7,425 bases of DNA from Thiosulfativibrio sp964387695 (GCA_964387695.1 CAYLXI010000083.1:1-7425); one strand, 5' to 3'. Shown: positions 1-7,090, counted from the stretch's first letter. Numbers and translations are program-made. Notes: generated by a model from the sequence alone, not told the origin.

Positions 1-144
1 ATAACTAACATTAGGATGAGAAAAAAGTGTCGCTATTTTTGCTGAAATGAGGCATGATAGCTAGATATTGTAACGAATTGCAGTGAAAATATCGGCGATT
101 TTTTACCCGTATAAAATAATCTTAGTGATTAAGCGGTTCCTTAA
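1..144. mobile_element. MITE-like inverted-repeat element, copy A (left end lies outside the window)
   Basis: Non-coding element with imperfect terminal inverted repeats. Its right end (121-144) read on the minus strand, TTAAGGAACCGCTTAAT followed by CACTAAG, matches the left end of copy C (7361-7384) at 21 of 24 positions. Positions 1-44 align with 7376-7425 at about 37 of 44 bases with one 6-nt gap. Both share GAGAAAAA, TCGCTATTT and TGCTG. The right arm continues the symmetry inward, with TCGCCGATATTTTCACTG on the minus strand against TCGCTATTTTTGCTG on the plus strand, so the whole unit is a degenerate palindrome. By comparison with copy C about 15 bases are missing to the left, giving a full length near 159 bp. 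No transposase is encoded, so it would have to be moved in trans. Family unknown. Confidence 0.6.
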
Positions 145-171
145 AATTACCAGGCCTGGTAATTTTAAGGA
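138..171. promoter_or_regulatory. Perfect 34-bp palindrome, candidate operator upstream of the peroxidase-like gene
   Basis: Two 17-base arms meet with no spacer around the centre 154/155; the core is TTACCAGGCCTGGTAA. It ends 38 nt before the ATG at 210. It is not followed by a T-run on either strand, so it does not look like a terminator. AT-rich -10-like hexamers (TAAAAT at 172-177 and 177-182) follow directly, so a bound protein would cover the -35 region. The first seven bases (138-144) are also the end of MITE copy A, so part of the symmetry may come from the element. I do not recognise the motif as a known regulator's site. Confidence 0.5.
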
Positions 172-209
172 TAAAATAAAATATCTGTGCAAGATCAGGA
201 TGCAAGACC

Positions 210-1526
210 ATGGTATTATTTACTTTATTTAAAACAATCACTCCTTTATTTATCCTTGCTTTATTATCCGTTTTTAGTGTCTCATTGCTACTGATTAACA
301 CCTCTTACTCCGCCTCTAATATTCCAAAAGAAGAGAAAAACTCTGTCTCTGAAAAACCTGCCCTTACTAAAGAAATGTTAGGAGAGCGACTTTTCTTTGA
401 TCCTATTCTTTCTTTTAATCGCCAACAATCTTGCTCTACTTGCCACGATCCGGGGGTAGCATTTATTGATAGCCGTAAGGACAAGCTTGGAGATCGCCTT
501 GAAACATCTATTGGTGCAGACAATACCTCCATTGGCGACAGAAATTCTCCAACCATTACCTATGCAAAATTTTCACCTAACTTTACCTGGCAAACACATA
601 ACAGATTTAACTCTCAGCAGCCCAATTACACAGGATTTGTTGGGGGACAATTTTGGGATGGTCGAGAAATTGATTTAGAGGGTCAAGCAGGAGGGCCACC
701 TCTAAACCCTGTTGAAATGGCAATGCCAGATAAGGCCAGTGTCGTGACACGACTTAAAGATGATCCTTTTTATTTACAGGCATTTCAAGAACTATTCGGA
801 GAACAAGTCTTTTATGAGGTAGATAAAGGCTATAAAGCTCTAACCATTGCGATTGCAAGTTTTGAAAAAACTCCTCTATTTTCACCATTTGATTCTAAAT
901 ATGACCGAGTACTTAGGGGAGAAGAAGATTTTAGTTTTAAAGAACTCTCTGGTAAAGCATTGTTTTTTTCGCAACAATTTACTAACTGTGCAACCTGTCA
1001 CCAAGCTAAGCCTAACGGACATCCACAAGAAACATTTACCAATTTTGAATATCATAATATTGGCGTGCCTAGTAACGCTAAATTAAATAAAAAACTTAAT
1101 TCAAATAAACCAGATCTTGGATTATTTAACAACCCTTTAATAAGGCAAGAAATATTTAAACAATCTGCTGAACAACTAGCTCAACATAAAGGTAAGTTTA
1201 AAGTTCCTACTTTACGCAATATTGCCGTGACAGCACCCTATATGCATAACGGAGTATTTCAAGACCTGAGTACTGTGGTGCAGTTTTATGACCATTTTCT
1301 AATTGGATCAAACCACAAAATAAACCCCGAGACCAAACAGCCTTGGGCAGAAGCAGAAGTACCAGAAACCGTAGCATTTACCGAGCTGAAAGATGGCAGA
1401 AAACTAAGGGCCATTCAAGTAGAGCAAATCGTTTGTTTTTTAAGAACCCTAACCGACAAACGCTATGAACACCTTATTGAAGAGAAAGGAATTATTTGCA
1501 AAGATCCCCTAGTGACTAAAAATTAA
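210..1526 (+). CDS. MauG/bacterial cytochrome c peroxidase-family di-haem protein
   Basis: Predicted exported di-haem c-type cytochrome of the CCP_MauG family, which reduces hydrogen peroxide or uses it for protein oxidation. Visible features are a hydrophobic N-terminal segment (residues about 10-30, signal peptide or anchor), a first haem site CSTCH (75-79), the family stretch GGQFWDGR (145-152) with its conserved Trp, GPPLNPVEM (162-170), a second haem site CATCH (260-264), and TAPYMHNG (341-348), where an axial ligand to a haem is expected. Length 438 aa fits the family. The ATG is supported by AGGA at 197-200, nine bases upstream. The gene stands alone on the plus strand and converges on the DUF1513 gene, overlapping it by 4 nt. 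Whether it is a true peroxidase or a MauG-like oxidase cannot be decided by eye. Its place beside an iron operon with another di-haem enzyme suggests a shared periplasmic redox role. Confidence 0.93.
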   Translation: MVLFTLFKTITPLFILALLSVFSVSLLLINTSYSASNIPKEEKNSVSEKPALTKEMLGERLFFDPILSFNRQQSCSTCHDPGVAFIDSRKDKLGDRLETSIGADNTSIGDRNSPTITYAKFSPNFTWQTHNRFNSQQPNYTGFVGGQFWDGREIDLEGQAGGPPLNPVEMAMPDKASVVTRLKDDPFYLQAFQELFGEQVFYEVDKGYKALTIAIASFEKTPLFSPFDSKYDRVLRGEEDFSFKELSGKALFFSQQFTNCATCHQAKPNGHPQETFTNFEYHNIGVPSNAKLNKKLNSNKPDLGLFNNPLIRQEIFKQSAEQLAQHKGKFKVPTLRNIAVTAPYMHNGVFQDLSTVVQFYDHFLIGSNHKINPETKQPWAEAEVPETVAFTELKDGRKLRAIQVEQIVCFLRTLTDKRYEHLIEEKGIICKDPLVTKN

Positions 1527-2695
1527 GATTTTTTAATACTTATCATATGATTATCCCAATGGTATTGCGGATAGTGTTTGCGTAGCTGAGTTTTTTCGAC
1601 CAATGAATGAGCATCTAAAGTTTTTACCAAGCCGTTAGAGTTGGTAATCACAAAAGAGGATTGTTCTATTTGGGTTGCAATACCGCAAACATCTCTTAGA
1701 GCATGGTAACCCTTGTATTCACCTGTATCTATATCCCAAAACCCCACCACATTGCCTCTGGGGCTAGTAAAACCTGCTATACGACTTGTAGGGTGTATCG
1801 CCACACTTCCAACATAGTCATTCATTTGTTCAATTAACATTTCTGGCTGAGATAAAAGTCTAATGGGCTGACCTGATTTATGAATTGCGGTTAAAGCGAC
1901 GATATCTTGATGCTTACAAGCTTGTCTTTGCATTTGCATAGCAATAGCCACGCTACCATCTTCTGCAACATCAATATGCCTAATGCTAGCTTTAGATTCC
2001 GCCACACCAACTTGCTCTATTAAGTCTCCTGATTCAATATCAACATAACTTAGGTTAGACTGCATGATGTCTAGGTTAAGTTGTTTTCGACCCGTTTCTG
2101 GTCTGGTTAATATCCCGCCATTTGCGACCACAATATTTTTGCCATCAAGCATAACGCAAAGCTGATGTGGACCTACTCCATAGGTATCAAACTCACCCAG
2201 TTTTTGATAAGTTTTAGCATCACGAATGCCTATTTTCCCTACATTTGTTTGCAAATCTGCCTCTGAAGTAAACAGGTATTTACCATCAAGACTAAAAGCT
2301 CCGTGACCAAAAAAATGACGATTCTTTCCAGATGAAAAATGCCTACTAACTTGCCCTGTTTGTAAATCAATTTCAACAGATTCTGTGCTAGGACGCCGTC
2401 CAAATAATAAAATACGATTTCTATCTATTGGGTGTTGCGTTCCGCCATGCCCTCTAAATCCCATTAGACCTGAAAAATAATTTTTAGAGTTACTATGGTT
2501 TTTTTTACGGTACTGACCAGCAAAACCATACAAATCAGAGGTAGATCCCTGAGCTGAAAACCAACCTTCCGTTAAAATATTATTTTGATTATCTGCAAGT
2601 GTTCTAGCAAATAAGCTAGGCGATGCCGCCAATAAAGAAGTCGCTGCTAAGCTTTTTAGTAAGTTGCGTCTTGTTGAAGAAATAAAATCTTGCAT
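1523..2695 (-). CDS. DUF1513 family Tat-exported protein of the imelysin/iron cluster
   Basis: Protein of 390 aa matching the DUF1513 family, likely a periplasmic beta-propeller-like protein of unknown activity. The N-terminus is a clear twin-arginine signal: STRRNLLK (residues 7-14), a hydrophobic stretch (about 15-25) and a probable cleavage after SLFA near residue 30. Tat export implies folding, possibly with a cofactor, in the cytoplasm. Internal segments such as GFRGHGGTQHPIDRN, HFFGHGAFSLDGKYLFTSE and YGVGPHQLCVMLDGK look like repeated propeller blades with conserved His. It is the last gene of a three-gene run: its ATG lies 2 nt after the stop of the short imelysin gene, with GGTG as ribosome site inside that gene's end. 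Its stop overlaps the convergent peroxidase-like gene. In E. coli the peroxidase EfeB, partner of the imelysin EfeO, is also Tat-exported; the parallel is only an inference. Confidence 0.88.
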   Translation of the reverse strand: MQDFISSTRRNLLKSLAATSLLAASPSLFARTLADNQNNILTEGWFSAQGSTSDLYGFAGQYRKKNHSNSKNYFSGLMGFRGHGGTQHPIDRNRILLFGRRPSTESVEIDLQTGQVSRHFSSGKNRHFFGHGAFSLDGKYLFTSEADLQTNVGKIGIRDAKTYQKLGEFDTYGVGPHQLCVMLDGKNIVVANGGILTRPETGRKQLNLDIMQSNLSYVDIESGDLIEQVGVAESKASIRHIDVAEDGSVAIAMQMQRQACKHQDIVALTAIHKSGQPIRLLSQPEMLIEQMNDYVGSVAIHPTSRIAGFTSPRGNVVGFWDIDTGEYKGYHALRDVCGIATQIEQSSFVITNSNGLVKTLDAHSLVEKTQLRKHYPQYHWDNHMISIKKS

Positions 2696-2697
2696 TT

Positions 2698-3744
2698 TTA
2701 ATCACCATCTATAAAGTTCATACCTAAGTTTACGCCTAGAGATTGCGGGATTTCTGCTCCCAGCATTTTTATTAAAGTATCGTAATTAACATTAATAGCT
2801 TCTCTGTCTTTAGCTTTTATATTTTTTTTAGCTAGTTCTATTTCAGCAATAAAACGCTTGCTTACTTCTTCTTCACCCTTTTCTTTTAACATGCTTTGCA
2901 AACTTGGCATGGTTTTATTCGCCGTAAATGCATCGGCAATAGCTTCTAATCCAGTTAACAAATTTTGTTCACCCATATTAGAAATGAGAGGGTTAAATGT
3001 TCTGCTTAATAGGCGTTGCTTAATAAAACGCAAGTAATCTTGCATTGAAAAAACAAGCTTGGTTGCGGTGTTTTCCCCTTCGGGAAGTTTATTGTTAAAA
3101 AACAATGTTTTATATCCTGTTGAGCTATCATCTTGCCATCCTGAAATAACATAATCAGATGCGGCTAGATTTTGCCTAGCAAGCCCCGTTAGTAATAAAC
3201 ATTTTCTGGGGTTGTTTTTAAACACATCCAGGTTATTGACTTCTTGTTTGTAGAGTAAAATTTCAATTGCAGGCATTCCTACCAGAGTAAATTTTAACTT
3301 TTTAAAATAATCATCATCTAAAACGACTTCATCGCTAAGTCGTTGATTAAAATGCCTATTAATTGCTTCATTATAGTATCTTCCTCTTTGCCTAAAGGAA
3401 TCAACAAAATGAACTTTTGGGGAAAATAAATTATCTCTAATTGGTCCAAAATCAAAAGGAAGTACACGATTCCACTTGGTATATAACTGATTAAAAGAAC
3501 CTTGCAAAACCATTAAAGATTTCTCATCAGGGCTTTTACAAAAACTTTGAGAACTTTGATAAAAAGAGGCTGAAGCCTTGTTCCAGTCTTGAGTATTGGG
3601 AATGATTACTTGGGTAACAGTATTATTAACCATTTCTTTAAGCCGCGGTTTATCCTGAGCCAATACTATTTTTGAACTGCTTGCAGAGAAGCTCACAAAA
3701 ATAAGAGCCGATGCTAAGCTAGATATAAAAAAAGATTTATTCAT
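2698..3744 (-). CDS. Short imelysin-like (peptidase M75 family) periplasmic protein
   Basis: Imelysin-domain protein of 348 aa, the shorter paralogue that usually sits between the DUF1111 and DUF1513 genes in such clusters. Residues about 5-29 form a Sec signal peptide ending near IVLAQ. The mature part is mostly helical, with WNRVLPFDFGPIRDN (91-105) and LTGLEAIADAF (263-273) typical of the family. The GxHxxE motif of imelysins appears here as GMPAIE (156-161): Glu161 is kept but His is replaced by Pro. From memory this is common in this subfamily, so it is probably not a recent mutation. Its metal site must differ from that of the long imelysin at 5473-6951. Start: AGGA lies seven bases before the ATG and overlaps the TAG stop of the upstream DUF1111 gene (gap 8 nt), which indicates coupled translation. 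Likely role: periplasmic iron handling, unproven. Confidence 0.88.
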   Translation of the reverse strand: MNKSFFISSLASALIFVSFSASSSKIVLAQDKPRLKEMVNNTVTQVIIPNTQDWNKASASFYQSSQSFCKSPDEKSLMVLQGSFNQLYTKWNRVLPFDFGPIRDNLFSPKVHFVDSFRQRGRYYNEAINRHFNQRLSDEVVLDDDYFKKLKFTLVGMPAIEILLYKQEVNNLDVFKNNPRKCLLLTGLARQNLAASDYVISGWQDDSSTGYKTLFFNNKLPEGENTATKLVFSMQDYLRFIKQRLLSRTFNPLISNMGEQNLLTGLEAIADAFTANKTMPSLQSMLKEKGEEEVSKRFIAEIELAKKNIKAKDREAINVNYDTLIKMLGAEIPQSLGVNLGMNFIDGD

Positions 3745-3752
3745 TTTAAGTC

Positions 3753-5183
3753 CTATAAACTATTTACAAATTCAATTAAATTTTCACGCTTTTCTGCGGG
3801 TAAGTGAATAAATTGTTGTTGTGAGAATTTAGCCTCCCCTCCATGCCATAAAATAGCCTCTTCTACATTTTTAGCTCTACCATCATGCATCAAATTTGCC
3901 GCACCATTAACTCTATAGTTTAAACCTATTCCCCAAAGAGCAGGAGTTTTCCATTCTGATCCAGAAGCCAAAAAATCAGGGCGATGATCTGCCAAGCCTT
4001 CTCCCATATCATGTAAAAGTAAATCTGTATAAGGCCAAATGACTTGATTGCCTAAATGAGGAAACCTCTCAGAATCTTTTGTCGTATAACTAGGTCGGTG
4101 ACAAGCAATACACCCTGTTGATGCAAACAAAGATTTTCCTATGGCTAGGCGTTGTCTTTGATGTTCATTGATAACTTTACGAGCTTTGGGTACGCCTAAG
4201 TTCATCGCAAAATCTCCAACCATGTTTAGTAAAACATCGTTAATTTCTTCTGTTGTTTGCGTTTCTCCTGACACTTGATTATTACAGTTTTTTTGTACCT
4301 GAGTACAGGATTCGTCGGGAAAGATTGAACTGGTAATACCAACATCCCCCTGAAAAGCTGCCGCTGTTTGCACTAAAACAGAAGGTTTGTTTGCCTTTAA
4401 TCCGAAACGACCAATAACTAAACTTTTTGAAACAGGATCCCAAACCCAATTTATTTTACCTGACACCAAGCCATGTTTTTTTTGAGCATCAGCATTAGCA
4501 ATTAAATCTCTAACATCTATCATCTCTAGCAATCCTACTCCATGTATTGGCGGAGCATTGCGTAAACTAAACATGGTTTCAGGATGGAATTTCCCATAAC
4601 CAATGTTTTCTAACCTTATTTCTGGCTTGCGTAACTCTAAAGTTTTACCGTCTGGATACACAAACGGGATTTTGTTCCAAGTAATATAGATATAAGCTTC
4701 TGGTCTAACATCTGTTGGTCGATAGCTGGCTCGGTGTTCTCCTAACTGGTGAGCTAAAGCTGTAGACTGGGTTTGTATTTGATCACCATAAGTTGGCTCT
4801 AAAACCACACCTTTATATTTGTTTTTACCAGGAATACTAATACGAACCAAGCCCTGCACTAACCGAGTTTTACTATCGTTAGGCATAAGACCTCTACCAC
4901 CATTAGCATGGCAAGCTAAACACATTCTTGCATTGTAAACAGGCCCTAATCCATCTCTAGAAGTTGTGGCACTAGGAGCTTTTACCCAAGGTTGATGAGC
5001 TAAAGCCCTGCCAGCATGAAAATATTTTTTTTTATCTTCTGGAAGATTGGTAACAGGAAGCAGGTAAGAAGGAAAGGGCTTAAAATTAACGCTGCCTTCA
5101 CCCCCTGGCAAACTAGGGTTTGCATAAGCAAAAAAAGGTAATAAAATAATGGTTAATAATATGGTTAATAATATATAGTGCAT
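3753..5183 (-). CDS. DUF1111 di-haem oxidoreductase (DHOR, 'thiol oxidoreductase')
   Basis: Periplasmic di-haem c-type cytochrome of the DHOR family (DUF1111), distantly related to MauG and cytochrome c peroxidases. The 476-aa protein has a Sec signal (hydrophobic residues 4-20, cleavage near AYA-NP), haem site CLACH (88-92), the conserved GRFGLKA segment (258-264), a second haem site CIACH (358-362), then YTDLLLHDMGEGLADH (385-400), WKTPALWGIG (411-420) and LMHDGRA (431-437), all family hallmarks near the second haem. Databases often call it a thiol oxidoreductase, but the true substrate is not established. It heads the three-gene run 5183-1523. AGG nine bases before the ATG is a fair ribosome site. 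Cys293 and Cys300 are extra cysteines that could form a disulphide. Inferred role: changing the redox state of iron, or of a ligand, for the neighbouring imelysins. Confidence 0.92.
   Translation of the reverse strand: MHYILLTILLTIILLPFFAYANPSLPGGEGSVNFKPFPSYLLPVTNLPEDKKKYFHAGRALAHQPWVKAPSATTSRDGLGPVYNARMCLACHANGGRGLMPNDSKTRLVQGLVRISIPGKNKYKGVVLEPTYGDQIQTQSTALAHQLGEHRASYRPTDVRPEAYIYITWNKIPFVYPDGKTLELRKPEIRLENIGYGKFHPETMFSLRNAPPIHGVGLLEMIDVRDLIANADAQKKHGLVSGKINWVWDPVSKSLVIGRFGLKANKPSVLVQTAAAFQGDVGITSSIFPDESCTQVQKNCNNQVSGETQTTEEINDVLLNMVGDFAMNLGVPKARKVINEHQRQRLAIGKSLFASTGCIACHRPSYTTKDSERFPHLGNQVIWPYTDLLLHDMGEGLADHRPDFLASGSEWKTPALWGIGLNYRVNGAANLMHDGRAKNVEEAILWHGGEAKFSQQQFIHLPAEKRENLIEFVNSL
5151..5174. 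repeat. In-frame 12-bp tandem duplication in the DUF1111 signal peptide
   Basis: GGTTAATAATAT occurs twice without spacer. On the minus strand it encodes Ile-Leu-Leu-Thr twice (residues 4-11), inside the hydrophobic core of the signal peptide. Because the unit is four codons, slippage would lengthen or shorten the core without a frameshift. Confidence 0.8.
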
Positions 5184-5232
5184 TAAATAAAACCTGATTT
5201 TTTCATTGGATTAATAAAATAAAGAATAAAAA

Positions 5233-5238
5233 ATTATA
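5233..5238 (-). promoter_or_regulatory. Possible -10 element for the DUF1111-imelysin-DUF1513 run
   Basis: A perfect TATAAT on the minus strand, which would start transcription near 5226, about 43 nt before the ATG at 5183. No good -35 hexamer is seen at 16-18 bp and there is no extended TG, so it is either weak or activator-dependent. No Fur-box-like sequence is visible around it. Confidence 0.35.
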
Positions 5239-5316
5239 CCCTCAAAAGACTAAAGCTATGAGACCTTACTTTCTAGGCGTTTGTAAAACATATTAGCCAT
5301 TTTTGTCCAAAACCCA

Positions 5317-5375
5317 TAATCCCTATATAGAAACTGCTATATGAAATAACACATTTAATTTCCACATAGGGATTA
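5317..5375. repeat. Inverted repeat in the gap between the two transcription units
   Basis: TAATCCCTAT (5317-5326) and ATAGGGATTA (5366-5375) are perfect 10-bp arms 39 bp apart. A smaller hairpin, ATATAG (5325-5330) with CTATAT (5337-5342), nests beside the left arm. TAGGGAT occurs again at 5461-5467. It lies downstream of the imelysin terminator and about 80 bp upstream of the -10 candidate of the next unit, so it could be a regulator site or a small repeat remnant. Function unknown. Confidence 0.45.
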
Positions 5376-5385
5376 AGAGTAAACT

Positions 5386-5413
5386 AAAAAGCCAGATTAT
5401 AATAAATCTGGCT
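5386..5413 (-). terminator. Rho-independent terminator after the long imelysin gene
   Basis: On the minus strand AGCCAGATT, a 6-nt loop and AATCTGGCT form a perfect 9-bp stem followed by a T-run (complement of the A-run ending at 5390). It begins 59 nt after the imelysin stop. A weaker hairpin (arms 5437-5442 and 5451-5456) lies between without a T-run. Together they should largely separate the first gene's transcript from the three downstream genes, leaving some read-through possible. Confidence 0.8.
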
Positions 5414-5472
5414 AATATAAGTATTTCTTCAAGTTCAATCTTCTATTTAAAAGATTAAACTAGGGATATCGT

Positions 5473-6951
5473 TTAATCACATACTGCCGTTGGGTCAGTT
5501 GTGTCACAAGCAGAGGCTTCAGGATCTACTACTTCAGCAGCAATACCCAAAGATTGAGCCAGTCTAGAAATTTCTGCCGATTGCCTGTTAAGCGCAACGA
5601 TAGTATCTCTCATAGGCTTAGCAGCATCACTCATTGGGGACATAATCATAACATCAACAGGCGTTCCTTTTTTAGCTAAGGTATCAATTTCTTTATACCC
5701 AATTTGAGTTTGACTTAATAAAAACTCTAAATTTTTACCAAGTTGAGATTGACCTATATCAGCAAGATAATCATCAAAGCCATAACCTTTATAAACACTT
5801 CCTGCATCATCTTTACCATCTAGGTTAGAATCAAAACCTGCATAATCACCATAAAATACATTTGAAACACCTTCAGCATTTAACCAAATATCACGGTGAG
5901 TGTTATCTGAGAAACAAGAATGCTCATCTTCTTGAGAATCGGCAGAAAGTGCAATTTGCATACGCTCACCAGCCAACTCACCTTCAGATAAAGTTCCCAT
6001 TCCTGTCAAAATTTCAGCAAACTTTTGTTTAGCCTCACCAATGGTTGCTACTTGAGTAAACTGTGCACGATAATTATCAGATTGGCCTTTTGCCCAACCT
6101 TGTCTAACCCCTTCAAGATCTTCAATTAACTTATCTGCCGTCACTTCTAAATAGGTTAAACGACGATCTGCAGCATCATTTTTTGCCGTTGAAACAAAAT
6201 CAGAAACTGGTCGTTTCCCACCAAAAGCTAAGTTATAAGCTTCCCAAGTTTTAACTGCTTTTTCTCTTTCTCCTTGAGTATCTGCAGAACCTTGATTATT
6301 TAAATCTTGCCCCCAAAGTAAAAACTCAATCGCGTGATAACCAGCTAAAACATCATGCTCATCTTCAGCTGTCGCTGTTTTAGAAATTAATGCTTGGTTG
6401 ATGACAATGTCTTTGCGAGAAATAATATTTTCATCTAAATTTGCTACAGTAATCGCACCACCATTATTAACCGGTGTTTGGTGTTCTGTTACACCTAACT
6501 CATCTGTACCAAAATCATTACCTGCAACGGTATAATCGATTAAAGCCTCACCCAATGGCCAAGCATTAATATCTCCTTCTGGACCATCTTCGTCTTTATA
6601 GTTGGTTGAATCAATTGGGCTTAACCTGAAACGATAAACTTCTGTTTGTCCATAAGGCTCACGAGAAACAATCCAGGCTTTTTTGGCTGCATTTAAAGTA
6701 GCTTCGGTAGGATTAGCTCTCAAATTAGCAATCGCTGCACGCAACTGTTTAGCCGTTTCTACTGAATCAGAGTAACTTGCATAAGCAATATTGGCATTAC
6801 TTTCTAATACTTTTTGCATTTTTGCAAGGTCATGAACCACGCTTCCAGCAGCTTGATATGATTCTGCAGGCTTGTCAGACTGGGCATGAGCATTGGCACC
6901 AAAACCAATCAAGGTTGATAATATTGCAACTCGTAATATTGTTTGTTTCAT
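5473..6951 (-). CDS. Long imelysin/IrpA-type iron-regulated protein (M75 family)
   Basis: Exported imelysin-family protein of 492 aa, resembling the iron-regulated IrpA/IcmP group. Sec signal peptide: residues 1-23, cleavage after ANAHA. The hallmark GxHxxE is intact as GYHAIE (204-209, His206 and Glu209) within GYHAIEFLLWGQDL. Other family blocks are AWIVSREPYGQTEVYRF (92-108), INAWPLGEALIDY (128-140) and the acidic QEDEHSCFSDNTHRD (340-354). An EF-hand-like DSNLDGKDD (374-382) suggests a calcium site. Two C-terminal cysteines (482, 491) may pair. Imelysins were named as peptidases, but a role in binding iron in the periplasm or at the outer membrane is better supported for the EfeO/IrpA relatives. 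Start: AAGGAA at 6961-6966 is well spaced from the ATG. It is the first gene leftward of a Fur-box promoter (about 217-nt leader) and is followed by its own terminator. Confidence 0.93.
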   Translation of the reverse strand: MKQTILRVAILSTLIGFGANAHAQSDKPAESYQAAGSVVHDLAKMQKVLESNANIAYASYSDSVETAKQLRAAIANLRANPTEATLNAAKKAWIVSREPYGQTEVYRFRLSPIDSTNYKDEDGPEGDINAWPLGEALIDYTVAGNDFGTDELGVTEHQTPVNNGGAITVANLDENIISRKDIVINQALISKTATAEDEHDVLAGYHAIEFLLWGQDLNNQGSADTQGEREKAVKTWEAYNLAFGGKRPVSDFVSTAKNDAADRRLTYLEVTADKLIEDLEGVRQGWAKGQSDNYRAQFTQVATIGEAKQKFAEILTGMGTLSEGELAGERMQIALSADSQEDEHSCFSDNTHRDIWLNAEGVSNVFYGDYAGFDSNLDGKDDAGSVYKGYGFDDYLADIGQSQLGKNLEFLLSQTQIGYKEIDTLAKKGTPVDVMIMSPMSDAAKPMRDTIVALNRQSAEISRLAQSLGIAAEVVDPEASACDTTDPTAVCD

Positions 6952-7050
6952 TTTTAAATATTCCTTTTTTAATTTATGAGAGTTTGTAGCAACAAAATAA
7001 TGGTCAAATCTTATTTCATATAAAAATCTCGTTTCCGTTAAATTATTTAC

Positions 7051-7090
7051 TTAAGGAATCGCTTAATTAAGTAATAAAATAACTAAGGTC
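7051..7090. repeat. Partial copy B of the MITE-like element in the imelysin leader
   Basis: TTAAGGAATCGCTTAAT (7051-7067) differs from the end of copy A (minus strand of 128-144) at one of 17 bases and from copy C at two. AACTAAGGT follows after about 13 extra bases; in copy C it follows directly. Beyond 7090 the similarity fades, so this looks like one terminal repeat of a decayed element. TTACTTAA (7047-7054) and TTAAGTAA (7067-7074) add a hairpin. It lies within the predicted 5' leader of the imelysin mRNA. The rest of the leader (6967-7046, 7091-7168) shows no gene and nothing else I recognise. Confidence 0.5.

Noticed and set aside
138..171. The palindrome as an intrinsic terminator
   Set aside because: No loop and no T-run after the stem on either strand.
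305..556. Minus-strand reading frame of 83 codons inside the peroxidase-like gene
   Set aside because: It lies wholly within the haem-encoding frame, has no ribosome site and its protein resembles nothing.
466..1086. Two plus-strand frames of 70 and 79 codons inside the peroxidase-like gene
   Set aside because: Shadows of the real frame; low-complexity composition and no ribosome sites.
1522..1537. Weak hairpin ATTAA-TTAAT at the gene junction as a terminator
   Set aside because: Five A/T pairs only; too unstable to support.
6777..6989. Plus-strand frame of 70 codons opposite the start of the long imelysin
   Set aside because: Antisense to a well-supported signal peptide and N-terminus, and no promoter or ribosome site is seen.
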